Notes: a model not told the origin generated them from the sequence alone. Positions 1 to 6,232 are shown, numbered from the stretch's first letter. The stretch: DNA of 7,516 nt from Paracoccaceae bacterium (GCA_007121055.1 SKMM01000309.1:1-7516), one strand, 5' to 3'. Numbers and translations are program-made.

Positions 1-136
1 AAAGATACTGGGCGAAGACCTGGAACTCCTCGAAGCCATCGTCTGGAACGACGACAAGCTGACCTACGGATCGATCATCAGCGTCCACACAGGCCCGGAC
101 GAGGCCATGACGGCGCTGACCCACAAGGAGGGGTAA
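1..136 (+). CDS. 3' end of an unidentified protein (partial)
   Basis: Reading from position 2, 44 sense codons run into a TAA at 134-136. The start lies outside the window. The visible tail is hydrophilic and reads like real coding sequence: it has an acidic helix (GEDLELLEAIVWNDDKLTYG), then a stretch around ISVHTGPDEAMTAL, and ends HKEG. I do not recognise the family and assign no function. The stop sits two bases before the ATG of the next small ORF, and the AAGGAGGGG at 125-133 inside its last codons would serve as that ORF's ribosome binding site, so the two were probably co-transcribed. The last four residues may not be native if the nearby rearrangement altered the end. Confidence 0.6.
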   Translation, partial: KILGEDLELLEAIVWNDDKLTYGSIISVHTGPDEAMTALTHKEG

Positions 137-138
137 GG

Positions 139-207
139 ATGGAGCGTTCCGATGCCAATGGTGCAGCAGGTAAGTTGGCTCGCGGGCAGCGGTCCCAAGC
201 GACCTGA
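139..207 (+). pseudogene. 22-codon ORF, possible truncated 5' end of a transposase helper gene
   Basis: ATG at 139 is preceded by a near-perfect Shine-Dalgarno (AAGGAGGGG, 125-133) at 5 bases, far better than expected by chance. The ORF encodes MERSDANGAAGKLARGQR and then SQAT before TGA at 205-207. The N-terminal part (GAAGKLARGQR) resembles, from memory, the start of small helper ORFs of IS3-like elements, which continue with a helix-turn-helix. Here the likeness would stop after GQR, which suggests that a deletion or rearrangement removed the rest. It could instead be a genuine micro-protein or leader peptide. The transposase link is a recollection, not a search result. Confidence 0.35.
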
Positions 208-315
208 GGCGCCGCGAACCTCGCCGGATCCGGGCAGTTCCCGCCTCCAAAGCTGCATGATCGGGGGTGATCCTGCTCGCCCGGCCTTGGCGGCCGCCGG
301 GGACCGCCGCCATGG

Positions 316-789
316 CTAGACCCAGGGTCGCTTTTGCGCGTCATCGCTCGCCGTAGGGTGGCCGTAGACCAGCTCGGGCAGCACGACCTCCCAGCTCGGG
401 CGATGGTGCCGCGCGCGGTAGGCTTCGTCCCCAGCCTCGCGCAGCAGCGCCACCAGATCGGCCTCCAGCCGCGCGGCCTGCTCGAGCCGGCGCAGCGAGC
501 TGTCCTCGACGCCCACATTGACGAAGATGGTCACGGCGGTGTCGTCGCTGGCGATGCCGAGGGTCTCCAGATCGCTCATCGCCTTGCGCAGGGCTGCACC
601 CGACAGGCCGCAGGCGCCGGTGAGCTCGTCGGTGGAGATGCCGCGGTCGGGCTCGGCGTTCATCACATGCCGCACGATGTCGAGAAGCTGGCGCCGCCGC
701 GTCCCCGTGATCTCGGCGCGCTCGAGGATCGCCGTGGCCTCGGCTACCGTCCGGATGCGCAGCGAGGAGGGGAAGACGTTGACGCGGTT
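316..789 (-). pseudogene. RecQ-family helicase remnant: post-helicase region fused to extreme C-terminus
   Basis: The minus strand reads openly from about 789 to the TAG at 316-318. It begins NRVNVFPSSLRIRTVAEA and continues through a winged-helix-like stretch (RRRQLLDIVRHVMNAEP, ISTDELTGACGLSGAALRKA) to DLVALLREA, near 433. I associate this with the region that follows the RecA-like motor in the long (over 1,500 residue) RecQ-type helicases of Rhodobacteraceae. From about 432 the text becomes GDEAYRARHHRPSWEVVLPEL, which resembles the extreme C-terminus of the same family, so the long middle section appears deleted in frame. There is no intact start; the GTG at 675 is only an internal valine. 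With the two segments to its right this forms one shattered gene. Gene identity is from remembered family sequence. Confidence 0.7.
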
Positions 790-1049
790 TGCCGACGGAG
801 ACGAACACCAAGCTGGCCGACATCCTCGCCAGCATCGAGGCCAACCTGCCGGCCGAGGGCGCCTCGGGCGCGGTGATCTATTGCGCCACGCGCAGCGCCA
901 CCGAACGGGTGGCCGGATTCCTCAAGGCCCAGGGCCTCGCCGGCGAACGCTTCCACGCGGGGCTGCCCCCCGACGAGAAGCGCGAGATCCAGGAACGCTT
1001 CCGCATCGGCGATCTGCGCGTCATCGCCGCCACCAACGCCTTCGGCATG
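790..1049 (+). pseudogene. RecQ-family helicase remnant: second RecA-like domain, inverted
   Basis: The plus strand encodes PTETNTKLADILASIEANLP, then a typical helicase C-domain: GAVIYCATRSATERV (motif IV region), RFHAGLPPDEKREIQERF, and VIAATNAFGM at the beginning of motif V. Intact RecQ proteins continue with G-(V/I)-D-K-P and later the QxxGRxGRD motif VI. Here the reading changes abruptly after the ATG at 1047-1049, and both are missing. The segment lies on the opposite strand from the helicase pieces on each side, so it is an internal inversion. The only possible start is a TTG at 789 without a convincing ribosome binding site, so this is not an independent gene. Confidence 0.85.
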
Positions 1050-1526
1050 GCGTTCGGGCAACGACGGCATGCCGTTCACGGTGACCGCCGAGGAGATCCC
1101 CGCCCGCGCCAGCCCCTGCACCTGATCCGCCATCAGCGCCACCAGCGGCGAGATCACCACCGTCAGCGCCCCGATCCGGTCGAAGGCCGCCAGCGCCGGG
1201 ATCTGGTAGCAGACCGATTTGCCGGTGCCCGTGGGCAGGATGCCCAGCACGCTGCGCCCTGCCAGCGCCTCTGCCACGATGCGCTCCTGCAGCGGCCGGC
1301 CGTCGGCGTCCGCGGGTTCGGGGCGGAAGGCGGGAAAGCCGAACCCGCGGTCGACCGCGCGGGCGGGGTCGGTCACCTCGGCGCACCACGCGCACCCTGC
1401 ATCACCGCAGGGCGTGTTGCGCAGGTGGCGCACGATCAGCGCCGCCTCGCGGAACTGCGCCCGCACCCAGGGGGGCATGACCGACTCGCCCCCCGCCACC
1501 GAGATCCAGGACAGCGCATAGGCCAT
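1047..1526 (-). pseudogene. RecQ-family helicase remnant: N-terminal part with Walker A
   Basis: The minus strand from the ATG at 1524-1526 encodes MAYALSWISVAGGESVMPPW, a short Cys-rich stretch (TPCGDAGCAWCAE), FGFPAFRPE with RPLQERIVAEALAG (Q-motif-like region), the Walker A motif GILPTGTGKSVCYQIPAL (GILPTGTGKS at 1215-1244), and motif Ia (VVISPLVALMADQV). It ends in SAVTVNGMPSLPER near 1050, where it collides with the inverted second motor domain. The DEAH box (motif II) and motif III are absent. The frame runs on open to 1835 upstream, but nothing above 1526 looks like this family. That edge coincides with a tandem GGCCATC duplication, so the true N-terminus is probably lost too. Confidence 0.8.
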
Positions 1527-1902
1527 CGGCCATCGGCGACATTCATGCGCGACGCAGCATGGAGGTCCCGTCGCAGGTGCAGCATCGTGTCTGGCCCAAA
1601 GCGGACCTCCGCTCCCGACGTAGCGAATGGTGACTCGGAGCCCAGAGCCGACGCTTAAGTGCCGGCCTCGAGGGCGGCTTGCGAGTTGCCAGCAACCGTG
1701 CATGCATGAACCGGACAACAGGGCGCGAAACCCCCATGCCAATGCGAAACACGAGGGCAGGCCCAGTGCACATCGGCCCTGAGCCGCCGGTCGGGACCAG
1801 CAGTTTCTGCGGCGCAGCATCCGCAGAGCGGTCATTCGAGCATCCTTTCGAGCGCGTTGTGGCAGCGATGCACCGATCGCCGTCTGATCTGGGTGGTGAA
1901 GG
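1527..1902. other. Gene-free stretch between helicase remnant and TRAP operon
   Basis: About 375 bases with short overlapping ORFs on both strands, none with a recognisable motif, a good ribosome binding site or a consistent codon pattern. It contains a tandem GGCCATC pair at its left edge and an 8-bp inverted repeat (1561-1568 and 1603-1610). The wording around 1595-1630 (CCCAAAGCGGACCT, GTAGCGAATGG) reminds me of degenerate intergenic repeats that recur in Rhodobacterales genomes, but I cannot verify that here. No strong terminator followed by a T-run is visible after the permease stop; only a weak 5-bp stem (1865-1869 with 1876-1880) is present. Confidence 0.5.
1561..1610. repeat. 8-bp perfect inverted repeat with 34-bp spacer
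   Basis: GGAGGTCC at 1561-1568 is matched exactly by GGACCTCC at 1603-1610. The arms do not extend beyond 8 bp. It lies in the gene-free stretch next to the helicase remnant. It may be part of a degenerate intergenic repeat or the ends of a tiny non-coding element. Chance occurrence in GC-rich DNA is possible. Confidence 0.35.
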
Positions 1903-3906
1903 TCACGACTGGCGCGACGGAACCGGTTGGGCTAGCGCCCTGTGCGCGCGCAGGTTCAGTACCAACGCCACGGCGGTTACGGCGAGACCTGCGATATTGG
2001 TCTCCCACCCCGGCGTGATCAGCAGGAAGGCGCCCGCAAAGGCCAAGAGGCGCTGGGGCAGGCTGAGGGCGGTGGCGAAATGGTTGATGGTGGCGGTGGC
2101 GAGCGCCAGCACGCCAATGGCCTTGACCGTGGCCACCATGATGATCTCGAGCGGTGTGCCTTCCATCAGAAGCTGTGGCGAGTAGACGAACATGAAGGGG
2201 ATGGTGAAGGCGACCCAGCCGAGCTTCATGGTGTCGGCCACGGCCCGGGTCCACCGTATCTCGGCAATGGCGGCGGCCGCGTAGATAGCCGTACAGACAG
2301 GTGGGGTTATGGTGGCAAGGATGGCGAAGTAGAAGGCAAACAGATGCGCGTGCAGTGCCGGCACGTCCAGCGCGATGAGCGCAGGCGCGGCCAGCGAGGC
2401 CGACAGCACATAGGCCGCCGTGGTGGGCATCCCCATCCCGAGGATGATGCAGGCGAGCATCGCCATGATCAGGACCAGAAACAGCGACTGGCCGCCGAAG
2501 GACACCATCATGTCGGTGAACTTCACCCCGATACCCGTGGCCGAGATCATCGACACGATGATCTGCGCAACGAAGGCAAGCACCGCCATCATCGCCAGAC
2601 TGATCCCCGCCTTGCGCAGGATCTCTAGAAAGATCAGGCATTTGGCCTTCAGCCCGTGCTCCCAGTTGATGAAGAAGAATACGATCAGCGTGGCCAGAAC
2701 CGCCTGCGAGCCGGCATAGGCGATGGAATAGCCCGACAGCAGGAACCAGATCATCAGCCCGATCGGCATCACCAGCTGAAGGAAGAACATGATGGTGAAG
2801 GTCGCGCGGGCCGAGGGGATGCGGGCGGCGGGCACCGGGGCGATGCCCTCCTTGCGCGCGGACAGGTGGATGACCCAGAAATTGCCGAGGTAGAACAGGA
2901 TCGCGGGGATGATCGCGGCCACGACGATGGTCAGGTAGGGAATGCCGACGATCTCGGCCATGACAAACGCCCCCGCGCCCATGATCGGTGGCATCAGCTG
3001 CCCGCCGGTCGAGGCCGTGGCCTCCACCCCCACGGCGAACTCCCGCCGGTAGCCGAGGTTGCGCATCATCGGGATGGTCAGCGAGCCCGTGGCCGCCGCA
3101 TTGGCCATGCCGGAGCCCGAAATCGTGCCCATCAGCGACGAGCCCACGGTGGCGACCTTGGCCGCCCCGCCCACCTGGCGGCCGGCCAGCACCAGGGCTG
3201 CGTTCATGAAGGCCTGTCCGCCGCCGGTGCCCATCACGATCAGCCCGAACAGGATGAAGATGGAAATGACGGTGGCCGACAGCCCGGGCAGCATGCCCCA
3301 CAGCCCCGAGTCGGCCATGAAGAGACGGCTGGTCATCCGCTCGGGGGAGAACCCCGCGTGCCCCCAGGTGCCGGGGATCAGGTGGCCCAGCATCGCATAG
3401 GCGATGGCGAGAGCGGCAAGGATCACCAGGCTCCAGCCCAGCACCCGGCGGCAGGCCTCGAGGAACACGCCTACGGCCATCACCGTCAGCACCATGTGGT
3501 GGGGCTCGGGGAACAGCCGGGCGCGGAACATGTCCTGCCAGTTGAGCAGCACATAGCCCATGGGCAGGATGGCGCAGACGATGAGCACCCAGTCGTACCA
3601 GGGCAGCGTCGGGCGGCTGCGCGCCGTGCCCGGGCGCAGCGAGAAGAAGGCGATGGCCAGCACAACGCCGAACAGCCCGTGGGTGGCGCGCTGCTGCATG
3701 TGCGGCAGATTGCCGAAATAGGCGGTGTAGAGGTGGAAGGACGAGAACGCGACCGCCACACCCGCAAACAGCCAGCCCTGCCAGCCCATCAGGACGCGGT
3801 CGGTGCGGCCTTCCTCGTCGATGGTGGTGTCCACGGCGGCGAGGCCCTGCCCGGAGGCGGATCCGGGCCCGTCGGCCCCGGGGGGCTGGGGGGAGGTCTG
3901 GCTCAT
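1903..3906 (-). CDS. TRAP transporter fused permease (4TM/12TM, DctQM-type)
   Basis: This 667-residue integral membrane protein is the translocation unit of a tripartite ATP-independent periplasmic transporter, which takes substrate from a periplasmic binding protein using an ion gradient. After a Gly/Pro/Ser-rich cytoplasmic tail of about 40 residues, helices near 45-63, 77-91, 104-122 and 137-175 form the small Q-like part; the DctM-like large part fills about 205-650. Family hallmarks include GSSLMGTISGSGMANAAATG (256-274), TASTGGQLMPPIMGAGAF (298-314), LGMGMPTTAAYVLSA (489-503) and TITPPVCTAIYAAAAIA (532-548). The start is ATG 3906, with an AGGGA 9 bases upstream; an in-frame ATG at 3975 lacks a ribosome binding site and would place hairpin DNA inside the gene. 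It is the last gene of the operon. Fused permeases normally pair with TAXI-type binding proteins, as here. Confidence 0.95.
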   Translation of the reverse strand: MSQTSPQPPGADGPGSASGQGLAAVDTTIDEEGRTDRVLMGWQGWLFAGVAVAFSSFHLYTAYFGNLPHMQQRATHGLFGVVLAIAFFSLRPGTARSRPTLPWYDWVLIVCAILPMGYVLLNWQDMFRARLFPEPHHMVLTVMAVGVFLEACRRVLGWSLVILAALAIAYAMLGHLIPGTWGHAGFSPERMTSRLFMADSGLWGMLPGLSATVISIFILFGLIVMGTGGGQAFMNAALVLAGRQVGGAAKVATVGSSLMGTISGSGMANAAATGSLTIPMMRNLGYRREFAVGVEATASTGGQLMPPIMGAGAFVMAEIVGIPYLTIVVAAIIPAILFYLGNFWVIHLSARKEGIAPVPAARIPSARATFTIMFFLQLVMPIGLMIWFLLSGYSIAYAGSQAVLATLIVFFFINWEHGLKAKCLIFLEILRKAGISLAMMAVLAFVAQIIVSMISATGIGVKFTDMMVSFGGQSLFLVLIMAMLACIILGMGMPTTAAYVLSASLAAPALIALDVPALHAHLFAFYFAILATITPPVCTAIYAAAAIAEIRWTRAVADTMKLGWVAFTIPFMFVYSPQLLMEGTPLEIIMVATVKAIGVLALATATINHFATALSLPQRLLAFAGAFLLITPGWETNIAGLAVTAVALVLNLRAHRALAQPVPSRQS

Positions 3907-4051
3907 CGGTGCATGTCCCTGTTGCGGCCCGCGGGGGGCCGGCCTCTGGCCGCCCGGTTCGGCCGGGCGTGCCATGCAGGCGCCCCGGCGGTGCGGCGCC
4001 CCGGTCGTGCGGGAGCCCGGGCCCGGCAGATGACCGGACCCGGGTGCCGGA
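3907..4051 (-). promoter_or_regulatory. Hairpin-rich spacer between binding protein and permease genes
   Basis: The 145-bp gap inside the operon is extremely GC-rich and full of short self-complementary arms: CGCCCGG/CCGGGCG (3951-3957 with 3963-3969, 5-base loop), GGCCC/GGGCC (3926-3930 with 3936-3940), GGCC/GGCC (3941-3944 with 3948-3951), and a repeated GGCGCCCCGG (3979-3988, 3995-4004). No T-run follows, so it is not a classic intrinsic terminator. Such structures downstream of binding-protein genes often protect the 3' end of the mRNA or cause partial termination, giving more binding protein than permease. That role is inferred here. Confidence 0.5.
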
Positions 4052-5047
4052 TCAGCCCTCGAATTCGGGCGGGATCGCCGCCTCGGGCACGTCGACCCCC
4101 TGCTCCATCAGATACCGCACCACGCCGGCGTGGAGCGGGATGGTGGAGGCCAGCGTCAGCTCCAGGATGTCGGGCACGTTGCCGCCGGGATAGATCGAGG
4201 CCATGGCATCGCCGGCCTCGAAGGTGGCCACGGCCATGTCGTAGGCCATCTGCTCGGTGATGGAATCCGACCGTCCGAAGAAGCCGTAGGCGAGGCCCTT
4301 GGAGATCACCGGGTCGGGCTGGTTGGCATAGACGCCGGCGGGCACCTCGAAGGTCAGCGCAAGGCCTGAGTTCTCGATCATCTCGGCCTGTTCGGGGGTG
4401 AAGCCCACCAGCTTGATGTCGATGGTGGCCTGCAGCTCCTCGATCAGGCTGTCGGGCTGGTCGATGGCGCCCGAGGTCTTGAAGAAGCCGTCGATGCGGC
4501 GGTCGCGGAAGAAGTCCGCGGCGTCCGACATGCCGGCGAGCTGCCAGTCGGGCTCGATCCCCATCTCCTCGAACAGCGCCAGCGTGACCGCTTCGGTCGC
4601 GGTGCCCAGGCCGCCGGGGTTGATGCGCTTGCCGGCGAGGTCCTCGATGGTCTCGATCCCGCTGTCGACATGGACGGCCAGAACGTTGGGCGTGGCCGAG
4701 AGGATCGCGATGGCGCGCAGGCTGTCGTTGCCCCGGCCTTCCCAGTCGCCGGTGCCCTCCATCATGGCGGGCAGGGCGAGGAAGTTGGCGATGCCCATCT
4801 CGGCCTGCCCGGCATGCACCATGGCCTGGCTGTCGGCCGCGCCGCCGGTCTCGATGACCGACACGTTCATCAGGTCGGACTGGCGGTTTATCAGCGTCGC
4901 GAGGCTCGCATAGAAGCTGTACCAGCCCGACGAGGACGCGGTGGTGGCAAAGCCGATCTGCTCCTGCGCCGCGGCAGGGCCGGCAAGCACGAGGGCGGAG
5001 CCCGCGAGCAGCGCGCGCAGGGTCTGGCGTGTGGTGGGTCTGGTCAT
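4052..5047 (-). CDS. TAXI-family TRAP transporter periplasmic solute-binding protein
   Basis: This 331-residue protein captures the substrate in the periplasm and hands it to the fused permease downstream. Residues 1-27 are a Sec signal peptide: basic start MTRPTTRQ, hydrophobic core LRALLAGSALVLAGP, and likely cleavage after AAA before QEQ. The mature protein begins IGFATTASSSGWYSFYASLA, the substrate-binding opening of the TAXI family. It continues with ETGGAADSQAMVHAGQAEMG (67-85), AGKRINPGGLGTATEA (138-153) and the family's C-terminal signature IPLHAGVVRYLMEQGV (303-318). Length is normal for the family. The ATG at 5047 overlaps the stop of the regulator gene (ATGA), and an AGGAGGG (5053-5059) lies 5 bases upstream, which fixes the start. 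Some TAXI proteins are reported to bind small carboxylates such as glutamate or 2-oxoglutarate; the ligand here cannot be told from sequence. Confidence 0.95.
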   Translation of the reverse strand: MTRPTTRQTLRALLAGSALVLAGPAAAQEQIGFATTASSSGWYSFYASLATLINRQSDLMNVSVIETGGAADSQAMVHAGQAEMGIANFLALPAMMEGTGDWEGRGNDSLRAIAILSATPNVLAVHVDSGIETIEDLAGKRINPGGLGTATEAVTLALFEEMGIEPDWQLAGMSDAADFFRDRRIDGFFKTSGAIDQPDSLIEELQATIDIKLVGFTPEQAEMIENSGLALTFEVPAGVYANQPDPVISKGLAYGFFGRSDSITEQMAYDMAVATFEAGDAMASIYPGGNVPDILELTLASTIPLHAGVVRYLMEQGVDVPEAAIPPEFEG

Positions 5048-5847
5048 GGTGTCCCTCCTGTCGGTGACGGGGCGGCCCTGCGGGCCTCGCCCCCGGTGGC
5101 CCGTGCGGGCGGTTTGGCCCCGACCCGGTCGGGCGGGGCGGATCGGGCCGGGTCGCGCGCGGCGACCGTGGCCAGAAGCCGTTCGGCGGTCTCCAGATAG
5201 TGGCGCCGGATCGTGCCCTCGGTCTGGGCGGGTGCGGCCTGCAGGGCCGCGAGCACCGCATGGTGCCGGTCGTGGATGTCGTCGCGGCCGTAGAAGGCGC
5301 CGGCCACCTGGCCGAGGGTCATCTGCAGCGGGCCGTTGGCGCCCTCCCAGGCGCGCAGCAGCACCGGCTGGCCGGCGGCGAGCATGATCTCGCGGTGCCA
5401 GGCGGTGTCGCGCTGGGCCACGGCCAGCCAGTCGCCGGCCCGGGCGGCCGCAGCCATGGCGTCGAGATGCGCGGCCATGCGCGCCCGTGCCTCCGGGCCC
5501 AGCGGGCCGGTCAGCGTGGTGGCGGCAAAGCCCTCGATCAGGCCGCGCAGGGCGTAGAGGTCGTAGAGGTCTGCGGCGCTGTATTCCGCGACGCGGCTGC
5601 CGCGCCAGAAATCCGAGCGCACGAGCCCTTCGGAGTCCAGCCTCCGGATGGCCTCGCGCAGCGGCGCGCGGGAGGAGCCGAAGCGCATGCTGAGCTCGGA
5701 TTCGCGCAGCCGGGTGCCGGGGGCGATGGCGCCGGTGAGGATCAGCTCCCGCAACTGCCGGTGGATGCGCCCCTGGCGGGTCTCGTCCGGCACGGGCCCG
5801 TGGATGGGCGTGTCTTGCCTGGCATGTTCGAGGCCGGCTGCCCCCAT
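5044..5847 (-). CDS. GntR/FadR-type (FCD domain) transcriptional regulator
   Basis: A 267-residue DNA-binding regulator, probably a repressor of its own operon. Residues about 25-88 form the GntR winged helix: RIHRQLRELILTGAIAPGTR, LRESELSMRFGSSRAPLREA (recognition helix region), then IRRLDSEGLVRSDFWRGSRV. The all-helical FCD effector domain spans about 93-228; Asp147, His151, His196 and His216 sit where this family usually binds a metal that helps hold a carboxylate ligand. Residues 231-267 form an unusual Pro/Ala/Arg-rich tail beyond the domain. The start chosen is ATG 5847, with GGAGG (5854-5858) 6 bases upstream; an in-frame GTG at 5862 lies before that site and is less likely. The stop overlaps the binding-protein start by ATGA, so the two are translationally coupled. 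The imported compound or a product of it is the probable inducer. Confidence 0.93.
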   Translation of the reverse strand: MGAAGLEHARQDTPIHGPVPDETRQGRIHRQLRELILTGAIAPGTRLRESELSMRFGSSRAPLREAIRRLDSEGLVRSDFWRGSRVAEYSAADLYDLYALRGLIEGFAATTLTGPLGPEARARMAAHLDAMAAAARAGDWLAVAQRDTAWHREIMLAAGQPVLLRAWEGANGPLQMTLGQVAGAFYGRDDIHDRHHAVLAALQAAPAQTEGTIRRHYLETAERLLATVAARDPARSAPPDRVGAKPPARATGGEARRAAPSPTGGTP

Positions 5848-5866
5848 GGCACGCCTCCACACGAGG

Positions 5867-5887
5867 TTGTCGGTCGACTGTCGACAA
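5867..5887. promoter_or_regulatory. Candidate operator for the GntR/FCD regulator
   Basis: An imperfect 21-bp palindrome has outer arms TTGTCG (5867-5872) and CGACAA (5882-5887). A perfect 8-bp palindrome TGTCGACA (5879-5886) is nested in it, along with a second GTCGAC at 5873-5878. FCD-type GntR regulators commonly bind short palindromes of the form TNGT...ACNA. It lies 20 bases upstream of the regulator's start codon and touches the proposed -10 box, as expected for an autorepressor. Binding is inferred. Confidence 0.55.
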
Positions 5888-5915
5888 TCCTGAGGCCGAG
5901 GGATGCATTGGTCAA
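5887..5915 (-). promoter_or_regulatory. Candidate sigma-70 promoter of the regulator-TAXI-TRAP operon
   Basis: On the minus strand TTGACC (5910-5915) is followed after 17 bases by CAGGAT (5887-5892). The -35 box is close to consensus; the -10 box is weak, as is common in GC-rich alphaproteobacteria. Transcription would begin around 5880, inside the palindrome, giving a leader of roughly 30 bases before the regulator's ATG. Confidence 0.45.
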
Positions 5916-6046
5916 GCCACGGCAGTCGATTGCCGGACCCACAGCGCCCCGCGCCGCACGCTCTGCCTTACTAACGGGCAGATGGGTGTCCGCCGCAGCA
6001 CTTTCGCCCGCCTAATCGAACCGTTCGGAAGAGCCCAGGAGGGAAC

Positions 6047-6232
6047 CTGATCCAGTTGTCCGATCAGGCTTTCCGCAGCGACTTGATTGGCTGGATGCGC
6101 TTTTCCGATCGCGAGGCAATCACCACGGGGGACGGACTGGCGGGGCGGGTACTGGGAATACCCTCCGTGCCGCGCTGGTCAGGGCGAATGCTTGTGGCTT
6201 TGACGCTGTCGGGGGCGTCAGGCTCGCTCTGA
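6047..6232 (+). pseudogene. Probable fragment of an Acg-like nitroreductase family protein
   Basis: The plus strand in this frame reads LIQLSDQAFRSDLIGWMRFS, then DREAITTGDGLAGRVLGIPS, VPRWSGRMLVALTLSGASGS, and stops at TGA 6230-6232. The order 'W-(I/M)-R-F-(N/S) ... E-A ... GDGL ... GxPxxPxWxGR' matches my recollection of the central part of the Acg-like nitroreductase family (proteins of roughly 350 residues). There is no start codon or flanking domain: upstream reading gives no homologous text, and after the stop no frame carries the expected FMN-domain continuation. I read it as a short relic of a lost gene. The call rests on a remembered pattern and could be a chance resemblance. Confidence 0.4.

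Noticed and set aside
789..1658. 289-codon plus-strand gene starting at TTG
   Set aside because: Only the first 87 residues resemble a helicase. After 1049 the frame is antisense to the N-terminal helicase fragment, and there is no ribosome binding site.
744..1835. Single 363-codon minus-strand gene across the helicase region
   Set aside because: Only the part between about 1050 and 1526 resembles a helicase. The upstream and downstream parts are read-through, and the downstream part is antisense to the inverted second motor domain.
1865..1880. Possible terminator after the permease
   Set aside because: The stem is only 5 bp (GCGAT/ATCGC) and no T-run follows, so it is not supportable as a terminator.
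1832..3301. 489-codon open frame on the minus strand
   Set aside because: It is an alternate frame of the permease gene, of low complexity and rich in His, Arg and Gly. The permease frame has the membrane helices and family motifs.
3907..3975. Upstream in-frame ATG at 3975 as permease start
   Set aside because: It has no Shine-Dalgarno and adds a Pro/Arg/Gly-rich leader made of the hairpin DNA. ATG 3906 has AGGGA at suitable spacing.
2656..4260. 534-codon open frame on the plus strand
   Set aside because: It runs antisense to the TRAP permease and binding-protein genes. Its translation is rich in His, Gly, Arg and Asp with no motifs, typical of a shadow frame in GC-rich DNA.
5981..6049. 22-codon plus-strand ORF beginning MGVRRSTFARLIEPF
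   Set aside because: It lacks a ribosome binding site and I cannot tie it to any family. Its stop is in a different frame from the nitroreductase-like text, and it is probably chance.
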